A stretch of DNA of 49,024 nt from a marine group bacterium Sva0996 bin134. Its GTDB lineage: Bacteria; Actinomycetota; Acidimicrobiia; Acidimicrobiales; Bin134. Location: contig MPNQ01000023.1 of assembly GCA_002239105.1 (NCBI GenBank), positions 1-49,024 of the forward strand, given 5' to 3'. The notes under the pieces were generated by a model. It had not been told where the DNA came from. It saw only the letters and a program-made list of their open reading frames with translations, and searched no databases. Made by a program: the position numbers and the translations under genes. Positions 33,344-41,697 of this stretch are shown here, piece by piece. The first letter of the stretch is position 1. The number at the start of each line of letters is the position of its first letter.

Positions 33344-33805
33344 GTGACGGAACTGGATTCAATCGACCGATCCATTCTCAATGAGCTTCAAGGGGACGCT
33401 CGCATCTCCAACGCCGAGTTGGCCGACCGGGTGGGCTTGTCGCCCTCGGCCTGCTATCGCCGGGTTCGGCGGCTGGAGGCTGACGGGGTGATCGCGGGCT
33501 ACGTGATGATCGTCGACCCCCAAGCCATCAACCGCTCTCTCGACGTTTTTGTTGAGATCTCGCTGGTGAGCCAAAGCGAGGCATCATTGCGCCAGTTCGA
33601 AAAGGAAGTGGTGGAGTGCCCAGAAGTCATGTCGTGCCACCTGATGGCCGGCGATGCCGACTATCTGCTCCACCTTGCGGTGGCCGACCAGCGCGACTTT
33701 GAGAGGATCCACAACCAACACTTGTCGCGTTTCAGCGGGATGGGCCGCCTGCGGTCGAGCTTCGCCATCCGCTCTGTATGGGAGACCACCCGCCATTACC
33801 TCTAG
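33344..33805 (+). CDS. Lrp/AsnC-family regulator (AldR-like)
   Basis: A 153-residue leucine-responsive-type regulator. The N-terminal helix-turn-helix (NAELADRVGLSPSACYRRVR, residues 22-41) is followed by the RAM ligand-binding domain with VVECPEVMSCHLMAGDADYL near residue 90. Such proteins sense amino acids; divergence from ald suggests activation of alanine dehydrogenase by alanine. Start is GTG with GAGGAG upstream. A TANNNT hexamer for the next gene overlaps its stop codon. Confidence 0.88.
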   Translation: MTELDSIDRSILNELQGDARISNAELADRVGLSPSACYRRVRRLEADGVIAGYVMIVDPQAINRSLDVFVEISLVSQSEASLRQFEKEVVECPEVMSCHLMAGDADYLLHLAVADQRDFERIHNQHLSRFSGMGRLRSSFAIRSVWETTRHYL

Positions 33806-33808
33806 CTT
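33803..33808 (+). promoter_or_regulatory. -10 hexamer (TAGCTT) before the 33815 gene
   Basis: TAGCTT lies 6 nt before the ATG at 33815, overlapping the stop codon of the Lrp-type gene. It suggests a leaderless start independent of that gene. Confidence 0.4.
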
Positions 33809-33814
33809 TGGGCC

Positions 33815-34798
33815 ATGACCGCGGCCGCGCAACACGCCTACGACACCTATGAAGCCTTGGTGGAGGACTATTTCGAGAAGGGGTGGACCGACGGGCTGCC
33901 CATCATGCCTCCCACCCCCGAAAAGGTGGCCGCGTTCTTGGAGGGTGCTGGGCTCTCCGGGGATGAGGTGCTGGGCACGGTTCCTACCCGGGAAGTGACC
34001 TGCACTGCGGAGCAGGCCGCGGTGAACGCGGTGATGGCCGGCTGCCTGCCGGAGTACTTCCCCGTGGTGGTGGCCGCGGTGCGAGCCCACCTGCATCCCA
34101 AGGGAAACTGCCATTCCACTACCGGCACACTGTCGGGCGCGGCCCAGGCTGTGATCATCAACGGCCCCGTTCGCAACGAGCTCGGGGTGGCTTCAGGGGC
34201 GGGATGTTTCGGGCCGGGGTTCCGGGCTAACGCCACCATCGGCCGGGCGCTTCGCCTGGTGATCCGCAACGTGTGCCGGGGCATTCCCGGCTTCTTGGAC
34301 CGGGCCAGCTACTCCACACCGGCCCGCTACTCTTTCTGCTTCGGAGAGAAGGAAGAGGCCTCTGACTGGGAGCCGCTCCACGTCCAGCGGGGGTTGGCTC
34401 CTGACCAGAGTGCGGCAACCGTCCACTCGCTGATGAAGATGGTCGAGGCCACCGACTTCACCAGCCGAAACGCCGAGGGCGTGTGCGACACCCTGGTGTC
34501 GAACATCCGGGCCAATGGCATTGCCGGTGACTCATGGCTGGGAGAGGACGGCAACGTTGTGATCGTGGTCGGCCATGAGCACCATCGCTTCTTCATTGAT
34601 GAAGGGTGGTCGAAGGCCGATATCCAGCAGCATCTGTGGCCTCGGCTCAACGCGCCGGCCACCAGTGCTACCGACCGAATGGCTCGCATCGGCAAGCCCG
34701 AGGGCATCCTCATCGTGGCCGCCGGGGGAGCGGGTATGGGAGCAAGCTGGCTCTTGCTGCCCCACCTAGCCCTCGCCATCACCGAGCCCATCTCCTAG
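33815..34798 (+). CDS. Conserved hypothetical protein beside a UGSC-family selenoprotein gene
   Basis: A 327-residue soluble protein. I recognise its type from abundant uncharacterised actinobacterial and marine proteins but not a function. Conserved-looking segments are GWTDGLPIMPPTPEKV (about 23-38), CTAEQAAVNAVMAGCLPEY (63-81), NGPVRNELGVASGAGCFGPG, NATIGRALRLVIRN, and EKEEASDWEPLHVQRGL. Several cysteines, no signal peptide, no transmembrane segments. It lies 27 nt upstream of the UGSC selenoprotein gene, and homologues appear to co-occur with that family, so a joint redox role is possible but not shown. Confidence 0.6.
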   Translation: MTAAAQHAYDTYEALVEDYFEKGWTDGLPIMPPTPEKVAAFLEGAGLSGDEVLGTVPTREVTCTAEQAAVNAVMAGCLPEYFPVVVAAVRAHLHPKGNCHSTTGTLSGAAQAVIINGPVRNELGVASGAGCFGPGFRANATIGRALRLVIRNVCRGIPGFLDRASYSTPARYSFCFGEKEEASDWEPLHVQRGLAPDQSAATVHSLMKMVEATDFTSRNAEGVCDTLVSNIRANGIAGDSWLGEDGNVVIVVGHEHHRFFIDEGWSKADIQQHLWPRLNAPATSATDRMARIGKPEGILIVAAGGAGMGASWLLLPHLALAITEPIS

Positions 34799-34813
34799 CG
34801 GGCTCGGATCAGC

Positions 34814-34819
34814 TAATCT
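34814..34819 (+). promoter_or_regulatory. -10 hexamer (TAATCT) for the leaderless UGSC gene
   Basis: TAATCT lies 6 nt before the ATG at 34826. The selenoprotein gene would then have its own leaderless transcript. Confidence 0.4.
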
Positions 34820-34825
34820 GACAAT

Positions 34826-35374
34826 ATGACTGCCCTCATTGGCCTCGACCCCACGTCCGGTCCTTTCGATCGCACCGACGACCACGATTTCTCTCCCCGG
34901 CCAGCCAGCTTGGACGGAGCGGTGGTCGCTTTGGTGGCCAACGGCCTCGGCGAAGGAGAGATCTTCCTGGATGCCCTGTACGACGAGTTGTCCAAGCTAA
35001 GTGATCCGCAAGCCCCGCTGAAGGTGGTGAAGAGCTCAGTGTCGATACCGCCTGATCCGGGGGACTGGAGCCGCCTTACCGAGGAGGCCACCGTCGCCAT
35101 AACCGGCTTCGGCGGTTGAGGCAGCTGTAGTGCCCGCAGTTTGCGGGACGCAGTGGAGCTGGAGTGGGCTGGGGTTCCCAGTGTCGCCATCGTCCATGAG
35201 GAGATGAGGGGCTCAGCCAAGGCCATCGCCCGGGTGAGCGGCTGTGCTGATTACGAGTTCCTCACCGTCGACTATCCATGGGTTCCCATCGCCATCTGGT
35301 CGAAAGAGGAGTGCCTGGAATTAGCCGAGATCATGGCCCCCAAGGTCATGGCCGCATTGACCGGGCGAAGCTGA
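34826..35374 (+). CDS. UGSC-family selenoprotein, read through an in-frame TGA (Sec98)
   Basis: Two adjacent frames (34826-35119 and the part after it to 35374) join without any shift across a TGA at 35117-35119 to give 182 residues. Around the TGA the protein reads GFGG-U-GSC-SARSLRDAVELE, the UGSC signature known from metagenomic selenoproteins; Cys-containing relatives have CGSC there. The N-half (LVANGLGEGEIFLDALYDEL) and C-half (GVPSVAIVHEEMRGSAKAIA) both match one family. A stable hairpin begins 13 nt after the TGA, as expected of a bacterial SECIS element. UGA would be read as selenocysteine, giving a redox-active U-x-x-C. Function is not known. Sec insertion genes (selA, selB, selC, selD) are not in the window. 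Confidence 0.82.
35123..35153 (+). promoter_or_regulatory. Candidate bacterial SECIS hairpin
   Basis: Downstream of the TGA at 35117-35119, CCCGCA (35133-35138) pairs perfectly with TGCGGG (35142-35147) around loop GTT; CTG (35123-35125) and CAG (35151-35153) could extend the lower stem across an internal loop. The loop starts with G and lies 19 nt after the UGA, within the 16-37 nt range of the published bacterial SECIS model. Confidence 0.7.
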
Positions 35375-35377
35375 CTG

Positions 35378-36682
35378 CTACTTCGCGATAGCGGAGTTGG
35401 TTGAAGTAATAGCCAACGCCCCGAAGACGCCGACTGCGGCAACTGCCGCGCCCAGCCAGAAAGCGTTGGCAAATGCTGTTCCCGTGACGTTCTCGCCTAC
35501 GGCCAGCACCAGAACTTGGACCCCGGCAGCTGTGCCCAGGCTGGTGATCGTCTGAAACATTCCGGTTGCCGCCCCCAGACGGTCCATCGGAACTGCCCCC
35601 ACAACCGATACCTGGTACGCAGGCCCTGCTACTCCCAGTCCTCCGCCGGCCAGCGCTAGGCCCAGAATCACCAGCACCACCGCGTCGACCAGCGCTCCGG
35701 CGGCAAACGACACCATGGCCAACACCACCAGCACACTTCCCAGACAGGACGTCCATCGCTCGCCCCGGGTCGCGGTCAGCCGGCCACCCACCGGGGAGCT
35801 GAGGCTGAAAGAGATCAGCCGAACAACCAGAAACACAGTGGCCGCCGTGAGGGTGTACCCATAGCGCACCTGCAGGAGCTGAGGGGCGAGGATGAACCCT
35901 CCCATATAGGCCGCGTTGGCCGTGGCTGAGGCCACAACCGGCCCGGCGTAGTTCCGGCGGCGAAACCACTCAAGCGGGACCATCGGGTGAGCCGTGTGCC
36001 GCTCGATGGCCACAAACGTCCAAATGGTTGCCGGCACGAGGGCCAAGAACGCCAACGCCACAGGGTGGTCGAAGCCAAGGTTGGCGCCCCGGTCCAGAGC
36101 CACCATCAAAACGACCACCGCTGACACCAGACTGAGCGCGCCCACGACGTCAACTGGTTTGGCTTCGCCGGCTTGGGAGGGACGAACCACTAGGACTGCG
36201 GCGATCAATCCGATTGCGGCGATGGGGGTGTAGACCGCGAAGATCGCCCGCCAGCCCAACGCGTCAACCAAGGCCCCACCGGTGACCAAGCCAATGGCCG
36301 GACCCCCCACGGCCGCAAACTGGAACCAACCCATGGCCCGAGCACGTTGGTTGACCGGGAATGCGGCCATCATGATGGCCATACCGTTGGGAATCATCAT
36401 GGCTCCGCCCAGCCCTACCAGAGCTCGAAAGCCGATGAAGCTAAGGGCATCCCAGGCCAGCCCGCACACACCGGTCGCTACCGTGAACACCGCCAGTCCG
36501 AGGATCAGCATCCGCCGGTGGCCCCACGAATCGCCCAAAGTCCCGAAGACCGTGGTCCCCGCGGCCAAACCCAAGAATGGGGCGGAGACCGCCCACGACA
36601 GTGTGGCGTTGGTGGTGCCCAGACTCTCCGAGATGTCGGACAGAGAGGCCCCGATGATGGTCATGGTGGAGCCGAACACCAC
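35378..36682 (-). CDS. MFS drug/solute transporter (DHA2-like)
   Basis: A membrane transporter of the major facilitator superfamily, at least 434 residues, with about 13 or 14 hydrophobic segments. The loop GDSWGHRRMLILGL between helices 2 and 3 is the family signature. Substrate unknown; such proteins export drugs or small metabolites. The first in-frame standard start is GTG at 36682, but upstream in-frame codons encode AWRLLVTLLAGQ, completing the first membrane helix. The frame stays open to a CTG at 36763 whose last two bases overlap the cupin stop, so a longer protein (about 461 residues) from a rare CTG start is likely. It is in a minus-strand pair with the cupin gene. Confidence 0.8.
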   Translation of the reverse strand: MVFGSTMTIIGASLSDISESLGTTNATLSWAVSAPFLGLAAGTTVFGTLGDSWGHRRMLILGLAVFTVATGVCGLAWDALSFIGFRALVGLGGAMMIPNGMAIMMAAFPVNQRARAMGWFQFAAVGGPAIGLVTGGALVDALGWRAIFAVYTPIAAIGLIAAVLVVRPSQAGEAKPVDVVGALSLVSAVVVLMVALDRGANLGFDHPVALAFLALVPATIWTFVAIERHTAHPMVPLEWFRRRNYAGPVVASATANAAYMGGFILAPQLLQVRYGYTLTAATVFLVVRLISFSLSSPVGGRLTATRGERWTSCLGSVLVVLAMVSFAAGALVDAVVLVILGLALAGGGLGVAGPAYQVSVVGAVPMDRLGAATGMFQTITSLGTAAGVQVLVLAVGENVTGTAFANAFWLGAAVAAVGVFGALAITSTNSAIAK

Positions 36683-36759
36683 CTGGCCAGCAAGCAGGGT
36701 TACCAGCAGCCGCCAGGCGTACGCCGCATCGTGCGGCTGTTGATGAGTTGTTGGAGAGC

Positions 36760-37080
36760 TCAGTCTTTAAGCTCGATCAGAATCTCGTAGTAGGGCTCGG
36801 TGCCGGTGTTGACCGCGGCCTCGATGCCGCCTTTGGAGATGAACATGGGCTGGCCAGGGATCACGTCGCCCTCAACTAGGCCGGAGAACTCCCCGGCCGT
36901 GTCGGGCTCGAAGTCTCCCGCAATCTTGTCGCCCGATACCTGCACGAGCACGTAGTCGTGATCGTGGCGGTGAAGATCGGACCGCTCGCCGGGATCAAGG
37001 CGCATCTCCCAAATCTTCACTCGGTCGTTTTCCATCAGCAGTTTGGTGGCCACATCGCCGAATACTCGGTCTTCGCTCAT
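36760..37080 (-). CDS. Single-domain cupin protein
   Basis: A 106-residue cupin with motif-1 type residues ERSDLHRHDHDYVLVQVSG (about 32-50: three histidines and acid positions for a metal) and GLVEGDVIPGQ in motif 2. Cupins of this size include sugar-binding or dioxygenase-like and regulatory proteins; no function can be assigned. It overlaps the start region of the MFS gene and is divergent from a methyltransferase gene. Confidence 0.75.
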   Translation of the reverse strand: MSEDRVFGDVATKLLMENDRVKIWEMRLDPGERSDLHRHDHDYVLVQVSGDKIAGDFEPDTAGEFSGLVEGDVIPGQPMFISKGGIEAAVNTGTEPYYEILIELKD

Positions 37081-37090
37081 ACCCGCATCG

Positions 37091-37096
37091 TAGGCT
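37091..37096 (+). promoter_or_regulatory. -10 hexamer (TAGGCT) for the leaderless methyltransferase gene
   Basis: TAGGCT is 6 nt before the ATG at 37103, in the 22-bp gap to the divergent cupin gene. Confidence 0.45.
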
Positions 37097-37102
37097 CACC
37101 GT

Positions 37103-37882
37103 ATGCCAGGTGCAGAGCCCTCAGGGGTGCGTTATGCCATGTCGGAGATCGACGAGGAAGGGGAAGGCCCGCGTCTGGCTCTGTTGGAAGCCATTCTCGA
37201 TGAGCCCACCTTCGCCCGGCTGGAGCGAATCGGAGTGGGGAGCGGATGGCGGTGTGCCGATGTTGGGGCTGGTCGAGGGTCGGTGTCGAATTGGCTGCGA
37301 GATCGTGGTGCTGAGGTGGTTTCCGCCGACATCATGCCCCGGTTCTTGAACGGCCCCGATGTTCGCACGCACGACATATGCGACGGCCCGGTGGAGGATT
37401 CGGCTTTTGATCTTGTCCATTGCCGGGCGCTGCTGGCCCATGTCTCCGACTTCGATGCGGCGGTGGACAGCTTGGTGGGCTCGGCTCGACCGGGGGGATG
37501 GGTCATGGTCGCTGAGCCTGATTACGGAACCATGATGGAGTGCCAACCCGACCATCCCCGAGCCGACGTGTTCCGTCGCTTCCGAGAGCGATCGGCTGCT
37601 GGCACCCGTATGGACGCATTCGTTGGCCGCCGCGTCCACCAGGTGTTTGGTGACCGTCTAGAAGATGTGTCCTCGGAAGGGCTGACTGACATCGTGAGCG
37701 GTGGATCACTGCGGGCTCGTTACCGCCGCTTCACCATGGAAGTGGCCCGCCCGCTCAGCGCCCGTCGCGACGATTACGACGAAGCCGACTATGAAGAACT
37801 GTTGGCCTGCTTTGACGATCCCACCTTCCGCTACATCGATTACCTCTGGGTTGCTGTCTGGGGAAAGAGACCCGTGGGGTAG
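37103..37882 (+). CDS. SAM-dependent class I methyltransferase
   Basis: A 259-residue methyltransferase with the class I Rossmann fold. The SAM-binding loop is CADVGAGRGSVSNWL near residue 50, followed by EVVSADIMP and FDLVHCRALLAH (motif post-II). Such proteins methylate small molecules, quinones or lipids; target unknown. The start is supported by a -10 hexamer 6 nt upstream. It is followed by a phosphotransferase-like gene 20 nt downstream. Confidence 0.82.
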   Translation: MPGAEPSGVRYAMSEIDEEGEGPRLALLEAILDEPTFARLERIGVGSGWRCADVGAGRGSVSNWLRDRGAEVVSADIMPRFLNGPDVRTHDICDGPVEDSAFDLVHCRALLAHVSDFDAAVDSLVGSARPGGWVMVAEPDYGTMMECQPDHPRADVFRRFRERSAAGTRMDAFVGRRVHQVFGDRLEDVSSEGLTDIVSGGSLRARYRRFTMEVARPLSARRDDYDEADYEELLACFDDPTFRYIDYLWVAVWGKRPVG

Positions 37883-37902
37883 GTGCGTGCTAAGCCATCG
37901 GG

Positions 37903-39261
37903 ATGGCTGAGGAGCTCAAACACGACTTACCCGATGGAATGACCGACTGGATTGCCGAGGCGGGAGGCGGTCGCATCACCCATCTGAAGCGCCACATCGC
38001 CCGGCGGGAGGCGTGGGTGGTGGATGTGACCCGCCCCGACGGATCGGTGGCGGAGTACTTCCTACGCCTCGACCGAGAAGGGGACGGCAGCGGCACCCAT
38101 TCGGTGAAGAGCGAGGCCAAGGTGCAGACTGCGCTGGTCGAGACCGGCATGAAGGTGCCTGCTATCTGCGCGTGGAGCGAAGATCTACAGGCTGCCCTAC
38201 ACGAGCGGATGCCCGGACGGGCCGACTTGGACAACGCTGATCCCGCAGAGCAGGCCGCGGTGCTCGAGGACTTCATTCAGCAACTGGCGCTGCTTCATTC
38301 ACTGGATCCCGAATCGCTAGGTCTCGACCACATGCCAGTGCCCACGACATCAGCAGAGTGCGCGTTGGGCGAGGTGGATTTTGTGGAGCGCTTTCTCGAC
38401 GGCATGGTGACCGACCCGCTGTACACCTATTCGCTCCAGTGGATCCGGAACCATGTACCGGAGCGCCTCGACCGGGTGAGTCTCTTGCAGGGCGACACTG
38501 GACCGGCCAACTTCATGTTCGACGACGGTCAGGTGAGCGCCATCGTCGACTGGGAATGGGCTCATTTTGGAGATCCCATGGAGGACTTCGGCAACATCTG
38601 CACGCGGGAGTTCTTCTGTCCCTCGACTCCCGACGAGGGTCTTGCCCCGATCATCCGCCGTTACGAGGAACTGTCCGGTTTCCCGGTGCACCTCGACTCG
38701 GTGCGCTACTACCGGGTGCAGCAGTTCGTGCGATCAATCGTGTCGTTGGCCCGGATTACTGTGATCAACGATCCCCAGATGCCCAACGGCATGAACTGGG
38801 CCTACCGCTACATCTGTGAGCGGGCCACGTGCGAGGCGCTGGCCGACGCCATGGGAATCGAGTTGGAGCGCCCTGAGCTGCCGGAGTTTGAGATGGCCAG
38901 CTCGCTAGAAGGGGTTGTCATTGCCAATCTGCGCGATGAGGTGCTGCCGGCGGTAGAGGGCGACTACCCCCGCCACCGGCTGGATCACGCCACGTTGTTG
39001 GTGGAGTGCCTTGACCGACAGAAGCAGATCGGTCCACAGCTGGCAGACATCGAACGGGATGAGATTGCCGCCCTCACTGGCCGCCGATCCGACACGCTCG
39101 AAGATGGGCTGTTTGATCTGGATAAGGCCATTCAAGACCAGAGTGCAGGAAGCGAGGCAGATGTCCTCCGCTATCTGGCCCGCCGGGCTTGGCGCTTGGA
39201 GTATCTCTGGAAGCCGGTGGTGGACCTGTTCCCCGGCCGCACCTTCTCCAGAATCGACTAG
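37903..39261 (+). CDS. Aminoglycoside-phosphotransferase-like kinase with a C-terminal DUF6285-like region
   Basis: A 452-residue protein. Residues about 40-330 form an APH/choline-kinase-like fold: catalytic loop LLQGDTGPANFMFD (the Brenner Asp is present, with Gln where His is usual) and metal-site IVDWEWAHFGDP. Actinobacterial homologues are often annotated as acyl-CoA metabolism kinases of unknown role and need not act on aminoglycosides. The last 110 residues (IANLRDEVLPAVEGDYPRHR, then RRAWRLEYLWKP) resemble DUF6285, a domain commonly found beside APH-like proteins, here probably fused. TAAGCC at 6 nt from the start is close to the leaderless pattern. Ends one base from the convergent SDR. 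Confidence 0.75.
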   Translation: MAEELKHDLPDGMTDWIAEAGGGRITHLKRHIARREAWVVDVTRPDGSVAEYFLRLDREGDGSGTHSVKSEAKVQTALVETGMKVPAICAWSEDLQAALHERMPGRADLDNADPAEQAAVLEDFIQQLALLHSLDPESLGLDHMPVPTTSAECALGEVDFVERFLDGMVTDPLYTYSLQWIRNHVPERLDRVSLLQGDTGPANFMFDDGQVSAIVDWEWAHFGDPMEDFGNICTREFFCPSTPDEGLAPIIRRYEELSGFPVHLDSVRYYRVQQFVRSIVSLARITVINDPQMPNGMNWAYRYICERATCEALADAMGIELERPELPEFEMASSLEGVVIANLRDEVLPAVEGDYPRHRLDHATLLVECLDRQKQIGPQLADIERDEIAALTGRRSDTLEDGLFDLDKAIQDQSAGSEADVLRYLARRAWRLEYLWKPVVDLFPGRTFSRID

Positions 39262-40053
39262 CTAGCGCCGAATCATCATCTCTGTCGCCTGCACCAAATA
39301 GCCGTTGGGATCGGCCCGTTTGGCTTGGGCGGTTTCCAACAGGGCGGGTGCGGCGAATCCCTCGAAGTCGTCGTTGCCCAGTTTGGCGATAAGCGCCTTG
39401 GCCACATCCACCGGGTCCATGAACGCGCCGGGCGGTTGGGGAAACGGGTCGTCGTTCCCCGGTTTTGGTGTTGAGAACTCGGTAGCGGTAGAGCCGGGGG
39501 TGAACAGATGGGCTCGAACACCGGTGCCGGCCAAATCGAAATAGAGTCCTTCGGTGAACAGATTGAGCGCGGCTTTGGCCGCGGCGTAGGCCCCGGTTCG
39601 AAATGCCATCGACTGCGTCCCCATAGACGACACATTCACAATGGCCCCCGAGTCCCGCTCCAGCATGTAGGGCAGAAGAGCCAGGGTGAGCCGAGCCGAA
39701 CCGGTGAAGTTCACCGCCATCGTCTCATCCAACTCTTCTGGCGTGAGCCGTTTCATCGACCGCCGCCGAGGGGCACCGGCGTTGTTCACCAGTACGTCGA
39801 TGGGGCCCATCTCAGCCCAGGCGCGATCGGCGAACGGGGCCACGCCGTCCAAATCGGCCAGATCGAGCTTCCACCAGCAGCCATCGCCGCCGGCATCTCG
39901 CACTTCGCCTAACACCTGTTCGAGGCGGTCGCTTCGGCGGGCAGCCAGGCCCACGTAAGCCCCACCCCGGGCCAGTTCAACCGCCAACGCTGCCCCGATG
40001 CCCGAGGAGGCCCCGGTAATCAGCACCCTTTGGCCAGACGGAACCCAGCTCAT
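39262..40053 (-). CDS. Short-chain dehydrogenase/reductase
   Basis: A 263-residue SDR with TGASSGIGAALA, NNAGA, a serine in NVSSMGT and YAAAK in the catalytic position. It ends next to the convergent kinase-like gene. Its ATG overlaps the stop of the preceding SDR gene (ATGA), so the two dehydrogenases are translationally coupled. Substrate unknown. Confidence 0.85.
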   Translation of the reverse strand: MSWVPSGQRVLITGASSGIGAALAVELARGGAYVGLAARRSDRLEQVLGEVRDAGGDGCWWKLDLADLDGVAPFADRAWAEMGPIDVLVNNAGAPRRRSMKRLTPEELDETMAVNFTGSARLTLALLPYMLERDSGAIVNVSSMGTQSMAFRTGAYAAAKAALNLFTEGLYFDLAGTGVRAHLFTPGSTATEFSTPKPGNDDPFPQPPGAFMDPVDVAKALIAKLGNDDFEGFAAPALLETAQAKRADPNGYLVQATEMMIRR

Positions 40054-40796
40054 CCTGCGGTCATACCGCCGTCGATGCTCAGGACTGAGCCATGGATTCG
40101 GTGGGCGTCATCGGAGGCGACGTAGGCCACCAGAGAGGCGATGTCTTCGGCCTGGGCCATGCCCCGCATCCCCATGTACCGACCCATCAGCTCCATGTCG
40201 GGATTCTCGGGAAAGCCAAATGCGGCGGCCAGATTGGTTTCCACCCCGCCGGGCGCGATGGCGTTTATCCGCATGCCGGTTTTCATCGTCTCCATGGCCA
40301 TGGCCTTGGTCATCAGCACCACTGCTCCCTTGCTGGCGCAGTAGGGCACGGTGTAGGCCTGTCCCATCAGCCCGGCATTGGAGGCAATGTTCACAATGCT
40401 GCCGTTCGAAGACTCCAGGTGGGGGAGCGCGGCCTGTGACATCCAGAACACGCCCTCAACATTCACCCCCATGATCAGATCCCAGACTTCCTGATCGACG
40501 TCGCCTACACGATGGCCCCGGGCCACTCCGGCGACATTGCACAGCACATCGAGGCGACCGCGATCGGCCACTGTGGACTCCACCAGCTCATAGCAGGCGT
40601 CTCTGCTGCGCACATCGGAGACTTGGGGATAGAACGCGGCATCTTCGCCCATCATTTCTGCGGTTTCCTCCAGCCCCACCCCGTTGATGTCGCTGCCGAC
40701 AACGACAGCTCCTTCGCTGGCTAGTCGTACCGCAATGGCCTGGCCGATTCCCGATCCTGCTCCGGTAACCAGAGCAACCTTCCCGGAAAATCTCAT
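40050..40796 (-). CDS. Short-chain dehydrogenase/reductase
   Basis: A 248-residue FabG-like SDR with cofactor motif TGAGSGIG, NVAGVA, a serine in NIASNAG and YCASK. The start is supported by AGAGGA upstream of the ATG. Overlap with the next SDR suggests successive steps of one pathway. Substrate unknown. Confidence 0.85.
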   Translation of the reverse strand: MRFSGKVALVTGAGSGIGQAIAVRLASEGAVVVGSDINGVGLEETAEMMGEDAAFYPQVSDVRSRDACYELVESTVADRGRLDVLCNVAGVARGHRVGDVDQEVWDLIMGVNVEGVFWMSQAALPHLESSNGSIVNIASNAGLMGQAYTVPYCASKGAVVLMTKAMAMETMKTGMRINAIAPGGVETNLAAAFGFPENPDMELMGRYMGMRGMAQAEDIASLVAYVASDDAHRIHGSVLSIDGGMTAG

Positions 40797-40825
40797 ATTT
40801 TGTCCTCTTTCTCGCGGTCTGCGGT

Positions 40826-41677
40826 TTAGGGAAGCCCGGCCCCGGGAATCTCTACTCGCACGGTTTCGATCCGGGCTTGGCCAAGGCCTTGCACCTCATC
40901 AGGATGGGATCCCGGTGCAGTGACCAGAAAGAGCGTACGCCGGTCGTCTCCCCCCAGCATGACCGCGAAACAATTGAGCTCCGTCTCCACCCGGTGGGTG
41001 ATCTCGCCCCCCTCAAGAACCCTCAGGGCGGCGCGGCCCACCGCATCGGCGTACCAGATGCCTCCCTCAGCGTCGTAGCAGCACCCATCGGGGACGGTGC
41101 CGGGAACCGCAGCCCACAGACGCCGGTTCTCCAGCCGGCCTTCCGGCCCGATGTCGAAGGCAGTGAACTGGGTTCCGAAGCTCTCGCCCACGATGTAAGT
41201 GGCGCCATCGGGGGTGATCACCGCGCCGTTGGGGAAGAGCAAGTCGCCGGCCGCAGCTTCAGCCGTACCGTCGGGCTGCACCAATGCCAAAGTGGCTGCG
41301 GCCACATCCTCACCGCCGTGCAGGTCAAACCCGAAGTTGCCCACGTAGGCCCGACCCTCGGCATCCACCGTCATGTCGTTGCAGAGCGATGTGGCAATCT
41401 CCGATAAGTCGGCGTGCTCATGGAGGGCCACGCCGTCGTAGCGCATCACTCGGCGGTCTCTCATCGACACCACTAGCAGGTCGCCGTTGGGCATCCATCC
41501 CAAGCCTGAAGGCTGCCCCGGAACCTCAACGATTACCTCAACGGTGCCGTCCAGCGAAGCGGCATTCACGGCGTACTGGTAAAAGTCCGAGTACCAGAGC
41601 CGACCGTCATGCCACCGAGGCCCCTCGCCAAAATCGATTCCGCCGACGAAGGGTTCAGGGCTGGGAAGTATCTCCAT
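40826..41677 (-). CDS. SMP-30/gluconolactonase-family protein
   Basis: A 283-residue six-bladed beta-propeller lactonase-like protein. The metal-binding Glu is probably in DFGEGPRWHDGRLWYSD near residue 15; a later Asn/Asp pair is in LCNDMTVDAEGRAYVGNFG and DGCCYDAEGGIWYADA. Members hydrolyse sugar lactones or other esters. ATG at 41677 is used in preference to a TTG at 41689 because TATTGT lies 8 nt upstream. It is divergent from a P450 by 20 bp. Confidence 0.8.
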   Translation of the reverse strand: MEILPSPEPFVGGIDFGEGPRWHDGRLWYSDFYQYAVNAASLDGTVEVIVEVPGQPSGLGWMPNGDLLVVSMRDRRVMRYDGVALHEHADLSEIATSLCNDMTVDAEGRAYVGNFGFDLHGGEDVAAATLALVQPDGTAEAAAGDLLFPNGAVITPDGATYIVGESFGTQFTAFDIGPEGRLENRRLWAAVPGTVPDGCCYDAEGGIWYADAVGRAALRVLEGGEITHRVETELNCFAVMLGGDDRRTLFLVTAPGSHPDEVQGLGQARIETVRVEIPGAGLP

Positions 41678-41685
41678 GCCGGGGG

Positions 41686-41691
41686 ACAATA
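41686..41691 (-). promoter_or_regulatory. -10 hexamer (TATTGT) for the SMP-30-like gene
   Basis: TATTGT is 8 nt before the ATG at 41677. The same 20-bp gap must also serve the P450 on the other strand, where GACAAT lies 7 nt before its GTG. Confidence 0.4.
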
Positions 41692-41697
41692 GCGACT

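Noticed and set aside
35117..35119. TGA as an ordinary stop or a pseudogene break
   Set aside because: The frame continues in register with family-like sequence, the motif is exactly UGSC, and a hairpin follows at the expected distance. A sequencing error cannot be wholly excluded.
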